A stretch of 64,000 nucleotides of DNA from UBA2421 sp964641895 (GTDB lineage: Bacteria > Planctomycetota > Phycisphaerae > Tepidisphaerales > Tepidisphaeraceae): NCBI GenBank assembly GCA_964641895.1, contig CAZXLA010000002.1, forward strand, positions 11,565 to 75,564, in the 5' to 3' direction. Below, one piece after another: positions 24,315-32,438 of the stretch. The first letter of the stretch is position 1; the number at the start of each line of letters is the position of its first letter. Under the pieces are notes generated by a model that did not search any database, had not been told where the DNA came from, and was given only the letters and a program-made list of their open reading frames with translations. The position numbers were made by a program, and so were the translations under genes.

Positions 24315-25487
24315 GTGACACCATCCACCACGTTTATCCTCTCCACACACAACCGCTGTGCAACGGCGCTTGAAACGCTTTCGCGCATCAACGAATGCGG
24401 CCTGAATCCCGCCGCTTTCGAGACGATTGTCGTCGACAACGCCAGCACCGACGGCACCCCCGCCGCCATCGAACGCGAGTTTCCGGAAGTGCGCCTGATC
24501 AAGCTGGCACGTAATGAAGGATCGGTCGCAAAAAACCACGGCCTCTCCGAGGCTGCGGGGAAGTATGTCGTATTTCTTGATGACGACTCATTCCCTCTGC
24601 CCGGGTCGATCGAGCGGATGATCCGCCACTTTCAACTCAACCCGCGCCTCGCCGCCGCGGGGTTCACCGTCACGCTGCCCAGCGGCCGGCGCGAATGCAG
24701 TGCATACCCAAACGTTTTCATCGGCTGCGGCGTGGGCCTTCGGCGGTCGGCCATCAATGACGTCGGCCCGCTGCCCGCCGATTTCTTTATGCAGGCCGAG
24801 GAATATGATCTTTCGCTGCGCCTGCTCGATGCCGACTGGCAGGTGCAGACATTTGATGATCTGCACGTTCACCACGCCAAATCGCCGGCTACGCGATCGT
24901 CGCGCCAGAAAATGCAGCTGGACGTGCGTAACAATCTGCTGCTGGTGCTTCGTCGATTTCCCGATGAATGGCGCGACCCGTACCTCAAAGATTGGATGAC
25001 CCGCTACTGGGCCATGGCCTCGCAATCGCAGCGCCGCACAGCCGCCGCTTGCGGCTTCGCAGCAGGAGTGGCGCGACACCTTGCGACGCTGACCGATCAG
25101 CCGATTTCCGATCGCGCGTTCGAACAATTTGCGCGCATCAACCAGACGCAGACGCTGATGCTCGGCGCTGCGCGACACTTCAATTTGAAGCGGGTGGTGC
25201 TGGTCGACTGGGGCAAGAACCTGCTGGCATACCGCCTGGCCTGCGAGAATGCCGGCGTGAACGTGGTCGCGATCGCCGATGAAAACTTCGCCGGCCAGCA
25301 TTACGGCGATTGGCCCATCATCACCGACGCCCAGGCGCGCGCGATGGACGTGGATGGCGCGATTGTGGCCAACCTGTCGCCGGTTCACGCCGCGGCGCGG
25401 TTGGCGGCCTGGCGAGAGTCGTCACCGGTTCCCGTTATCGATTTATTCGAACAGGAACGCGAAGCCGCGGTTGCGGCGGTGGCATAA
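24315..25487 (+). CDS. Family 2 glycosyltransferase with C-terminal extension
   Basis: 390 residues from the GTG at 24315; upstream codons in the same frame are repeat sequence. The GT-A domain is at about 1-260: TTFILSTHNRCATALETL, VVDNASTDGT, then YVVFLDDDSFPLPGSIERM with the DDD metal site and FMQAEEYDLSLRLLDADW. The extension (about 285-390) contains LKRVVLVDWGKNLLAYRLA and GDWPIITDAQARAM, resembling a small Rossmann-like sugar-binding module. AACGFA (residues ~243-249) is encoded by a 20-base repeat also found at 40452-40471. Confidence 0.8.
   Translation: MTPSTTFILSTHNRCATALETLSRINECGLNPAAFETIVVDNASTDGTPAAIEREFPEVRLIKLARNEGSVAKNHGLSEAAGKYVVFLDDDSFPLPGSIERMIRHFQLNPRLAAAGFTVTLPSGRRECSAYPNVFIGCGVGLRRSAINDVGPLPADFFMQAEEYDLSLRLLDADWQVQTFDDLHVHHAKSPATRSSRQKMQLDVRNNLLLVLRRFPDEWRDPYLKDWMTRYWAMASQSQRRTAAACGFAAGVARHLATLTDQPISDRAFEQFARINQTQTLMLGAARHFNLKRVVLVDWGKNLLAYRLACENAGVNVVAIADENFAGQHYGDWPIITDAQARAMDVDGAIVANLSPVHAAARLAAWRESSPVPVIDLFEQEREAAVAAVA
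25042..25062. repeat. CGCCGCTTGCGGCTTCGCAG repeat in frame
   Basis: Twenty bases identical to 40452-40471, translated as A-A-C-G-F-A in both genes. A related sequence lies at 2832-2850 inside the AsmA-like gene. Confidence 0.6.
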
Positions 25488-25505
25488 CTCAACATAGCAC
25501 GCAAC

Positions 25506-25538
25506 GTACCATCGGCGTCCCACCGATGTTGGTGGTAC
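25506..25538. repeat. GTACCATCGGCGTCCCACCG repeat
   Basis: GTACCATCGGCGTCCCACCG followed by ATGTTGGTGGTAC. It is similar to the arms of the larger inverted repeat at 44658-44767. Apart from this the gap 25488-25654 shows nothing recognisable. Confidence 0.55.
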
Positions 25539-25654
25539 TCCACCAAACCACAGTCGCACCGAGGCAAAACGGCACCGGAGAACCAGCGCCGTTTCACGCA
25601 TTAGATTTCACGCTCTCACGCCCGACTACGGGCGTCACGGGCCGGGCGCCTATC

Positions 25655-25993
25655 TTACCGGCGGCCGGGCTGCATCGGGATTTCGCCGAACTGCTGTTCG
25701 TAGCGCTTGATGAGTTGCGTCATCGAAGCCACCAGCCGCTTGGCGTTCGGATAGCTCATGATCACGCGGTCGGTGATCTTAAAGAGCAACTGCCCCGACG
25801 TGTTCGGCGGAAGTTGGCCGGGGTTGGGGTTGGGCATGTTGAAGCCCAAATCCATCACCACCTCTTCGGCGGTCTGGTGAAAACGATACGCGTTGGAGTA
25901 GACCGTGCGGGCTTCGCGCTCGTCGAGGAGCACCTGAATGCCCTGTTGCGGTTGGCCTTCTGCGGTTGGTTGCGGTTGATCTGGTTCTGACAT
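25655..25993 (-). CDS. DUF3467-domain protein
   Basis: 112 residues. The ATG at 25993 has AAGGA 5 bases upstream; the open frame extends further but without a signal. The core VLLDEREARTVYSNAYRFHQTAEEVVMDLGFNMPNP ... FKITDRVIMSYPNAKRLVASM matches DUF3467 (small cytosolic proteins of unknown function). The N-terminus is Gln/Pro-rich. It is divergent from the FAD oxidase gene, 79 bases away. Confidence 0.82.
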   Translation of the reverse strand: MSEPDQPQPTAEGQPQQGIQVLLDEREARTVYSNAYRFHQTAEEVVMDLGFNMPNPNPGQLPPNTSGQLLFKITDRVIMSYPNAKRLVASMTQLIKRYEQQFGEIPMQPGRR

Positions 25994-26072
25994 GCAATCC
26001 TTTCGAAATAAATGGCCCGGTATTGTGCGCGCGGGCGGTCGAAATGACAATGGGCGAGTCGGGAAGCACCAA

Positions 26073-27542
26073 ATGACAAGCAACAAAGCACAAACGGCTG
26101 AAAACGCCCGGTCGGCGCTGGGCTCACTTCGGCAGTTTCTCCCGCCCGATCGCCTGCTGACCGACCCCTCCGAACTGTTCACTTACGAATCCGACGGCTT
26201 CACGATCGCCAAATCACGCCCCGCCGGCGTGGTATTTCCGGTTGATTCGGAAGAAGTCGCGTTTATCGTCCAAACCCTTGCCCGGCATAGCGTTCCGATC
26301 GTCCCGCGGGGCAGCGGAACGGGGCTCACCGGCGGCTGTGTGGCGTTTGGAGACGGCGTGATCGTCTCCACCGTTCGCTTAAACAAAATCTTCCAGATCG
26401 ATTTGGAAAATCGCGTCGCCCACCTGCAGGCCGGGGTACGCAACGCGCAATTGAGCGATGCTGTCGCCGCCGTGCCGGGAGGGGCCGCCTATCACTTCTC
26501 CCCCGACCCCTCAAGCCAGCGCGCCAGCACCGTCGGCGGAAATGCCGCGACCAACGCCGGCGGAATTCATGTGCTGAAGGATTTCGTCACCGCCAACCAT
26601 GTGCTCGGACTGACGATGGTGCTGGCCGATGGCACCATTCTGAATATTGGCGCGCAAAATGGTTGTTGCGAATCGCCGTTCGATCTGCCCGGTTTAATCT
26701 GTGGCCACGAGGGAACATTCGGCATCATCACCGAGCTGTGGGTGCGGCTCGTTCCCAAGCCCACCAGCTTCCGCACGATCGTCGCACTTTTTCAGTCACA
26801 AGGCGACGCGTGCAGCGCGGTCAGCGAAACCATCGCCGCCGGCCATTTGCCCAGTGCACTGGAGATGATGGACGGATCGATGGTGAAGATTATCGAAGAC
26901 AGTTACCACTTCGGCTTCCCACCCGAAACCTCGGCGCTGCTGCTATGTGATATTGACGGCATTGACGAACTGCTCGACGGGCAGATGAATGAACTGGCGG
27001 CTATCTTCAAGCGCAATAATGCGTTCGAAGTAAACACCAGCGCCGATGCCGAATCGCGCACCAAGCTCTGGAAAGCGCGCAAGGCGGCGTTCGGCGCCAT
27101 CGGTAAAATCAGCCCCAGTTACTGCACACAGGATGCATGCGTTCCCCGCAGCCGGCTGCGCGAGGTGCTGCAGCGGATCGACGACATCGGCAGGCAGTAC
27201 GGCCTGATTATCAACAACGTCTTTCACGCCGGCGACGGGAATATTCACCCGATCTTCCTCTACAACGATCGTGACGAAGCGCAAACCCGCAACGTCATGC
27301 TGGCCGCAGAGGAAGTGCTCAAATACTGCATCGACGTCGGCGGCACCCTCACCGGCGAGCACGGCGTGGGGGTGGAGAAAATCCACCTCATGCCCTACCT
27401 GTTCGACGGCGTGACCATGCAACAATTTCACGCAATCAAACGAGCATTTGATCCGGATGAACGGCTAAACGCGGGGAAGCTCATTCCCAGCGACACGATA
27501 AAAGTCGACCTGATGGGACCGGGGCGGCACGTGCCGCAGTGA
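26073..27542 (+). CDS. FAD-linked oxidase, GlcD/D-lactate dehydrogenase type
   Basis: 489 residues from the ATG at 26073. The PCMH-type FAD domain includes VPRGSGTGLTGGCVAFGDGVIV and GGNAATNAGGIHVLKDF. The C-terminal FAD-oxidase domain has VFHAGDGNIHPIF and LTGEHGVGVEKIHLMPYLF. Such flavoproteins oxidise glycolate or D-lactate. The bases around the start (CACCAAATGACAAGCAACAA) look like a common repeat, so the first ~10 residues may be repeat-derived and the start is uncertain. No GlcE/GlcF partner is adjacent. Confidence 0.88.
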   Translation: MTSNKAQTAENARSALGSLRQFLPPDRLLTDPSELFTYESDGFTIAKSRPAGVVFPVDSEEVAFIVQTLARHSVPIVPRGSGTGLTGGCVAFGDGVIVSTVRLNKIFQIDLENRVAHLQAGVRNAQLSDAVAAVPGGAAYHFSPDPSSQRASTVGGNAATNAGGIHVLKDFVTANHVLGLTMVLADGTILNIGAQNGCCESPFDLPGLICGHEGTFGIITELWVRLVPKPTSFRTIVALFQSQGDACSAVSETIAAGHLPSALEMMDGSMVKIIEDSYHFGFPPETSALLLCDIDGIDELLDGQMNELAAIFKRNNAFEVNTSADAESRTKLWKARKAAFGAIGKISPSYCTQDACVPRSRLREVLQRIDDIGRQYGLIINNVFHAGDGNIHPIFLYNDRDEAQTRNVMLAAEEVLKYCIDVGGTLTGEHGVGVEKIHLMPYLFDGVTMQQFHAIKRAFDPDERLNAGKLIPSDTIKVDLMGPGRHVPQ

Positions 27543-27749
27543 GGAACTCGTGATATACCGGAAGTCGCAAATTTGCCTCTCGGTTGGCATGCGTGGCGTC
27601 TTGCGATTGGCTCGCCTTGGCAACGAACACCTCTTCCGGAGGAGAGTAAATAGAAATGCGACGCCGCATAGCGGCGAACGAATCGTTCCGATGCAGAGTT
27701 CGGGCTTTACACCTATGGCGGTCTCATCGGTGCATTTAGCGATCACTTT

Positions 27750-27800
27750 CCACGGGTTGCGCTAAAGCTTCACCCGTGGCTACAATCGTGCGGCGCTTCG
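27750..27800. repeat. CCACGGGTTGCG...TTCACCCGTGGCTACAA repeat
   Basis: CCACGGGT and ACCCGTGG arms flank GCGCTAAAGC, followed by TACAATCG and GCGGCGCTTCGCGGCG. Together they resemble a repeat type common in planctomycetes. The remaining 27543-27749 holds no convincing gene. Confidence 0.6.
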
Positions 27801-27833
27801 CGGCGAAGGACGGTCGCGAAATCCTTTACTTCG

Positions 27834-29432
27834 TTATTTCGCCAGCGCCATATTATAAAACGCGCGAACATCCTTGCTGAGCTGCACCCTCGCCGAATCG
27901 ACGTGATACATCATGTGCCCGCCGGGGTAGTAGGTTTGCTTGATATTCCCACGCAGCTCGGGGCTTAAGTCGAGCTGGTTGACGGTGTAATCGCTGGCGA
28001 AATACGGCGTGGCGAAATCGTACATGCCTTCGGCGATCATCACCTTCATATGCGGATACTTGATCATCGCGCTGCGCATCTCGTCGGCGACGTTGAGGTA
28101 GCCGTTGCCCGCCGGGCCGTAGTCCCACGGCTGCACGCGGCCGGTGAGGATTTCGTAGGGCAAATCGCTTTCGAACTTCAATTCCCCGCGCACGTAGTCG
28201 TGGAAGCAGCTTGAGTACGGGCCGTTGTACGCCGAATAGCTGGGATCGAACGGCGGCGAACCGGCAAGCGGGGATGGGTCGAATCCGGTCATTCGGCCGT
28301 CGAAGCGGCCAATGATTTTGCGATCGCTTTCGAGAATCTTCTTTTGAAACAACGAAGGAGAAATGCGTAGATTGCTGGCTTCCACCAGCGACTCGGCCAG
28401 GCCGGTGTACTTTGCGATCTTCGCAACCAGCGCCTTCCGCTCGTCCGCCGGCAGCTTTGAACCTTGCATGATCGCCATCTGATACTCACCGAGCGCGAAC
28501 GCCTCCACTTCCTTGAGAGTCTTGCTCAAATCGCCGGTAAGCTCAGGCGATAGCTTCTTGTGATACGCCGCGACGTAGGTGTATGTCGGCAGGTAGAGCA
28601 CATAGGGCAGATCATTGTTGTCGCCCGGGCGAAGCGTGGCGAAATTAAGAACGGTTGATATCAGCACGATGCCATTGAGGTTGACGCCGTAACGGTCGGC
28701 CAGGAGTTCGCTCAATCGCGCGGCGCGCGTCGTGCCGTAGCTTTCGCCGGCGAGAAACTTCGGGCTGGTCCAACGCTGGTATCGCGTTAGATACAGCCGG
28801 ATGAAATCGCTCACGCTGGCGGCGTCCTGCTCGACGCCCCAGAACTGTTTGCCATCCTCGCCCGGCGCCGGTCGCGAGTAGCCGGTGCCGACGGGATCGA
28901 TCAGCACCACATCGGTAAACGCCAGCCAGGTATCGGCATTCTCCACGAGTTTATAAGGCGGCGCCGTCGGCACGCCGTCGGCGGGGAAATCGATCCGCTT
29001 CGGGCCGACCACACCCAAGTGCAACCACACGCTCGATGCGCCCGGGCCACCGTTGAAGACGAACGTGATGGGGCGCGACGACGCAGAATTCGGGGATGAA
29101 TCTGTAGAAGAATCCGGGGCTGAAGCCTCCGGCTTGTTGTCGTCATCAATGTGTTTGGTGTAGGCCGTAAAGTAAAATTGAGCCTTCGCTTTGCCCGATT
29201 CGTCCTTCATGACAATCGTGCCGGCGGTGGCGGTGTAGTGCAGCGGTTGGCCGTTGAGGGTGATCTGATGCTTGGTGACGACAAGTTTGTCATCCGAAGG
29301 CTGCGTAACCGGCGATTTTTTTACACCGTGATCGCCGTCGGCGGGGACGGTCGTCGCCTCCTGCGCCCACGCTGTTGCAGACAAAACCAAGGTTAATCCT
29401 ACCATCAGCCGGCGAACACTTAATTGCGTCAT
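27834..29432 (-). CDS. Exported S10-family serine carboxypeptidase-like protein
   Basis: 532 residues. The ATG at 29432 has AAGGA 8 bases upstream. A signal peptide ends near AWAQ (residue 24). The alpha/beta-hydrolase triad is visible: Ser in FLAGESYGTTRAA, Asp in EGMYDFATPY, His in YPGGHMMYHVD. FVFNGGPGASSVWLHLG and VLIDPVGTGYSRP are strong S10 signatures. It would trim peptides from their C-termini outside the cytoplasm. Residues 99-109 (NKPEASAPDSS) come from an interspersed repeat in a Ser/Asp-rich loop. Confidence 0.88.
   Translation of the reverse strand: MTQLSVRRLMVGLTLVLSATAWAQEATTVPADGDHGVKKSPVTQPSDDKLVVTKHQITLNGQPLHYTATAGTIVMKDESGKAKAQFYFTAYTKHIDDDNKPEASAPDSSTDSSPNSASSRPITFVFNGGPGASSVWLHLGVVGPKRIDFPADGVPTAPPYKLVENADTWLAFTDVVLIDPVGTGYSRPAPGEDGKQFWGVEQDAASVSDFIRLYLTRYQRWTSPKFLAGESYGTTRAARLSELLADRYGVNLNGIVLISTVLNFATLRPGDNNDLPYVLYLPTYTYVAAYHKKLSPELTGDLSKTLKEVEAFALGEYQMAIMQGSKLPADERKALVAKIAKYTGLAESLVEASNLRISPSLFQKKILESDRKIIGRFDGRMTGFDPSPLAGSPPFDPSYSAYNGPYSSCFHDYVRGELKFESDLPYEILTGRVQPWDYGPAGNGYLNVADEMRSAMIKYPHMKVMIAEGMYDFATPYFASDYTVNQLDLSPELRGNIKQTYYPGGHMMYHVDSARVQLSKDVRAFYNMALAK
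29107..29138. repeat. AAGCCGGAGGCTTC-family repeat in frame inside the S10 gene
   Basis: On the minus strand it reads AACAAGCCGGAGGCTTCAGC then CCCGGATTCTTC, translated as NKPEASAPDSS. It has the same orientation and phase relative to its gene as the copy at 18103-18137. Confidence 0.8.
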
Positions 29433-29526
29433 AAATGGAATCCTTGCAAAGCGCATTGTTGTAGCGGCAGTCGCGATGAGAGCAATCGTAACAGGCTTGA
29501 TCCTCTCAAAACGAATATCGAAAACT

Positions 29527-29554
29527 TGACTTTCGGGCTATACCGAGTAGATTC
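29527..29554 (+). promoter_or_regulatory. Candidate sigma70 promoter for rplM-rpsI
   Basis: TTGACT (29527-29532) and TAGATT (29549-29554) with 16 bases between, about 78 bases upstream of the rplM ATG. Confidence 0.4.
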
Positions 29555-29631
29555 TCGCCCCTTCACGTTGCGGCAGGCCGTGCGTGCGGGCTTAGTTTAA
29601 ATTCGTTTAACTGCCTTGTAGAAAGACACTT

Positions 29632-30063
29632 ATGAGCACTTATATGCCCAAGCCCGGCGAAGTTCAACGCGATTGGCATGTGGTCGACGCCACGGGCCAA
29701 GTCCTCGGGCGGATGGCTTCCAAAATCGCCGTGATCCTGCAAGGCAAGAACAAGCCCACCTTCACGCCGCACGTGGATACCGGCGATTTTGTCGTGATTA
29801 TCAACGCCGAGAAGGTGACTGTCACCGGCCGCAAGGCCGATCAGATCGTCTACGACACCTACTCCAGGCACCCCGGTGGCCGTCGGCTGTATGCTTACAA
29901 AGACATGCTCGAACGCCACCCCGAACGCATCGTGCAACTCGCGGTGAAGCGCATGCTGCCCAAGAGCCGGCTCGGGAAAGACTACTTAAACAAGCTAAAA
30001 ATCTACAAAGGCGATAAGCACGACCACGCCGCCCAAAAGCCCAAAGAATTGAAGTTCACCTAA
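29632..30063 (+). CDS. rplM: 50S ribosomal protein L13
   Basis: 143 residues, the usual length. KPGEVQRDWHVVDATGQVLGRMASKIA, FTPHVDTGDFVVIINAEKV and HPERIVQLAVKRMLPKSRLG are conserved L13 segments. It pairs with rpsI downstream as in most bacteria, though a repeat and a 162-base structured spacer separate them here. No strong Shine-Dalgarno is visible. Confidence 0.97.
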   Translation: MSTYMPKPGEVQRDWHVVDATGQVLGRMASKIAVILQGKNKPTFTPHVDTGDFVVIINAEKVTVTGRKADQIVYDTYSRHPGGRRLYAYKDMLERHPERIVQLAVKRMLPKSRLGKDYLNKLKIYKGDKHDHAAQKPKELKFT

Positions 30064-30070
30064 ACGTATG

Positions 30071-30109
30071 AACCGGTGGCACAGACATGCTTGTCTGTGT
30101 TTCCGATCG
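30071..30109. repeat. GGTGGCACAGACATGCTTGTC repeat between rplM and rpsI
   Basis: One arm of the family seen complete at 24217-24300, starting 8 bases after the rplM stop. It can fold on itself (CACAGACA...TGTCTGTG). Confidence 0.65.
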
Positions 30110-30127
30110 AATTTCCAAAGCAGATAA

Positions 30128-30205
30128 ATCGTCAGAGGCTCGTGGCCGGCGGGCTGCCCTCTATAATCACAATGATCCTCTGACGATCGAAACCCGCCGA
30201 CCACG
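30128..30205 (+). promoter_or_regulatory. rpsI leader with two crossing stems (pseudoknot-like)
   Basis: ATCGTCAGAGG (30128-30138) pairs perfectly with CCTCTGACGAT (30177-30187). CGTGGCCGGCGGG (30141-30153) pairs 12 of 13 with CCCGCCGACCACG (30193-30205). The order is A-B-A'-B', so the stems cross, as in an H-type pseudoknot, or are mutually exclusive. B' ends 5 bases before AAAGGA, the ribosome-binding site of rpsI. A TATAAT (30162-30167) lies in the loop. A translational control element is inferred. Confidence 0.5.
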
Positions 30206-30225
30206 GACGCAAAGGATTTTTCGCC

Positions 30226-30657
30226 ATGAGCGAAGCAGCAACCGCCACCGAACCCAAAGTCAAAGTCAAAGTCAACTACACGTGGGGCGTTGGCCGGCGC
30301 AAAAGTGCCTGTGCCCGCGTGCGGATTGCCCCGGGCAGCGGGAAGATCGAAGTGAACGGCAAGACGATCAACGATTACTTCACCACCGAAACCGATCGCA
30401 AACGCATCTTCGGCCCGCTGGAAGTCACCAACACCGGCGGAAAGATGGATGTGTTCGTCAACGCCACTGGCGGCGGGCTTACCGGCCAGGCCGGCGCGTT
30501 AGTCATGGGCCTGGCCCGAGCGCTTGCGAAGTATGACAGCACGCTGGAAGCCGCGTTGCGAACCGCCCGCTTCCTCACCCGCGACAGCCGCATGAAGGAA
30601 CGTAAGAAATACGGCCAACGCGGCGCCCGCCGGAAGTTCCAGTTCAGCAAGCGGTAA
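30226..30657 (+). CDS. rpsI: 30S ribosomal protein S9
   Basis: 143 residues. TWGVGRRKSACARVRIAPGSGKIEVNGK, GLTGQAGALVMGLARAL and the ending DSRMKERKKYGQRGARRKFQFSKR are diagnostic; the C-terminal KR reaches the ribosomal P site. AAAGGA precedes the ATG. It has an N-terminal extension of about 20 residues (MSEAATATEPKVKVKVNYT). Confidence 0.97.
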   Translation: MSEAATATEPKVKVKVNYTWGVGRRKSACARVRIAPGSGKIEVNGKTINDYFTTETDRKRIFGPLEVTNTGGKMDVFVNATGGGLTGQAGALVMGLARALAKYDSTLEAALRTARFLTRDSRMKERKKYGQRGARRKFQFSKR

Positions 30658-30713
30658 TCGTTGCGAAGATTCGTGGCAACACGACTCCGCGACGAACACA
30701 ATTGGAAACCAAC

Positions 30714-30749
30714 AAGAGGATCGAGCTTCGCGGCTCGGTCCTCTTTTGT
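30714..30749 (+). terminator. Rho-independent terminator after rpsI
   Basis: AAGAGGATCGAGC (30714-30726) pairs with GCTCGGTCCTCTT (30733-30745), 13 bp with one G-U, loop TTCGCG, followed by TTGTTTG. It lies 57 bases past the rpsI stop. Confidence 0.8.
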
Positions 30750-30768
30750 TTGTCACGGAGGGTGCCAC

Positions 30769-30861
30769 GTAGGGTGCGCTTCAGTGCACCACAAAAGCGC
30801 ACCAAAACGATCCATACCCCACGATCCACGCCATTCCAGCGTGCGATGAAGCGCACCCTAC
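30769..30861. repeat. GTAGGGTGCGCTTC inverted repeat
   Basis: Arms 30769-30782 and 30848-30861 (GAAGCGCACCCTAC) are perfect reverse complements, and AGTGCACC elements lie between. The right arm covers the TAG stop codon (30858-30860) of the minus-strand gene, so that gene ends inside the repeat. Confidence 0.75.
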
Positions 30862-32219
30862 GGGACGCCGAACTGAATGTATTTGCTGCCGGTGTCTTTC
30901 AGGTCTTCATCGTCCACCGCGTCGCCCAGGGCTTTGTAATACGCCTTGAGGATTTCGAAGCATTTGGCGCGCTTCTCCTTCCCGACAGGAAGCTCGACGT
31001 AATAGGTTGTGGGCGTGGTTTTCTGGTTGATGTCTTTAACAACCTCGAACCAGCAGTTTTTGGCACCGGCGGCGTACCAGTCTTCGGTGTGCTGCTTGAG
31101 GATCGACTGCCGCCCGCCGGCGATGTACTCGCGGGCTTCGAGCAGGAAGCCGGTTTCTTTCGCCTTGGCCAGGTGCTCGGCAAGGTCGGCGTCTTCACTT
31201 GCGACCGTTGGCGCGCCACTTTGGGCCGGCGTCAGCATAGGCGGGCCGGCACCACCCATGGCCGCGATACTCCCCAGCCCGGCCATCGTTCCGCCGCCCA
31301 TCTTAAAGATGATCGTCAGCAGCACCATCAACAAAATCATGCGAATGATGTAATCGAAAACGCAGAGCAGGATGACGACCATCCACGAATCGCCGGGGTC
31401 CATGTTGAAAAGATAAATCAGCAAAACCCAGAACACGCCAAGCGCAATCGGGAAGCTGATCATGCTTCCGAACATGCCGCGCATGCCGGTCATCTTGTCC
31501 ACGCCGAAATCAACCCAGGTGATCAGCCCGTCGGAAAAGATGGCGATGGCCGCGAGCTTGAGGGCGGCGGTGTAGATTCCCCCGAAGCTCACGCCCAGCG
31601 GGCCGGCGACAACGAGCGCGAACACCATCATGAGCGCGGCCTTGCCGATCATCATGCCGCCCAGCCCGAGGCTGATGAGCGCCAGCCCCCCGCCCGAGAC
31701 GTCGGCGCGCAGCATGTAATAAGCAAGGTAGGCGATGAAGCCGATGACGAGCAGCGCGACGGGGGCGTGAACGTCGCGGACCATGTCAACTGTGTTGGCA
31801 GTCGATCGGCGTTCGCGATCGCGTTGCGACGGGCCAGGCGCGTACGCCAGCGTTCGCCCGCTACCGCTACCCGCAGCAGCGCTGCTGCCACCACTGCCGC
31901 CACGATGGCCGCCGCCCGGCTTCTTGCTGCTGCCGCGCACGGCGGCGGGAATAACGGTCAGGCCGATGGCGGTCGCGCCCACGATCGACCCGCTGCTTGC
32001 ATGCTGTTGGTGAACCGTTGGTTGGCGCCGAATCGCCGGCTTGGGTTGCGGATCTTCAGGCGCGAGTTCAAAAAGCCCCTCGTCTTCCGGGGCCGGCGGC
32101 GTGTGCGGCACGACCATGACATGGCCGCACTTGCACTTAACCTTGCGGCCGGCAAGCTCCTGCTTCCAGCCGTAGGTTTTCCCGCACCCGTCGCACGAAA
32201 ATCGTGCCGCATCCGCCAT
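30858..32219 (-). CDS. Membrane protein with N-terminal zinc ribbon, function unknown
   Basis: 453 residues from the ATG at 32219. The first ~35 residues form a zinc-ribbon-like motif (CDGCGKTYGWKQELAG then KCKCG). A low-complexity Gly/Ser region follows (about 100-130). Six or so hydrophobic segments (VALLVIGFIAYLAYYML, MMVFALVVAGPLGV, MVVILLCVFDYIIRMILLMVLL) come next, then a soluble C-terminal domain with LLEAREYIAGGRQSILKQ. No family is recognised. The much longer open frame to 33224 is antisense to the PurM-like gene and is rejected. The stop codon lies in an interspersed repeat. Confidence 0.6.
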   Translation of the reverse strand: MADAARFSCDGCGKTYGWKQELAGRKVKCKCGHVMVVPHTPPAPEDEGLFELAPEDPQPKPAIRRQPTVHQQHASSGSIVGATAIGLTVIPAAVRGSSKKPGGGHRGGSGGSSAAAGSGSGRTLAYAPGPSQRDRERRSTANTVDMVRDVHAPVALLVIGFIAYLAYYMLRADVSGGGLALISLGLGGMMIGKAALMMVFALVVAGPLGVSFGGIYTAALKLAAIAIFSDGLITWVDFGVDKMTGMRGMFGSMISFPIALGVFWVLLIYLFNMDPGDSWMVVILLCVFDYIIRMILLMVLLTIIFKMGGGTMAGLGSIAAMGGAGPPMLTPAQSGAPTVASEDADLAEHLAKAKETGFLLEAREYIAGGRQSILKQHTEDWYAAGAKNCWFEVVKDINQKTTPTTYYVELPVGKEKRAKCFEILKAYYKALGDAVDDEDLKDTGSKYIQFGVP

Positions 32220-32323
32220 AGTGCACCCAAGTATAAACTCACCCGATCGCCGAGAGATTGATGCAAAGGGTAAGCATGCCCGAACATCCGCCGACTGACA
32301 AGCACAAATCTTGCCGGCAACAG

Positions 32324-32389
32324 GGAGCTGAGAGCTGAGAGCGACGAATTTAATCTGCTCTCGGCTATCCGCTATCGGCTCTCTGCTCC
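32324..32389. repeat. GAGCTGAGAGCTGAGAGCG / CTCTCGGCTATCCGCTATCG repeat
   Basis: Two short-period repeat blocks facing each other. They lie in the divergent gap between the zinc-ribbon membrane gene and the PurM-like gene. Confidence 0.6.
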
Positions 32390-32438
32390 CCGCCCCCCCA
32401 CGTTGACCGCATGCCACCCGCGCTCTAAAACCTTTTGC

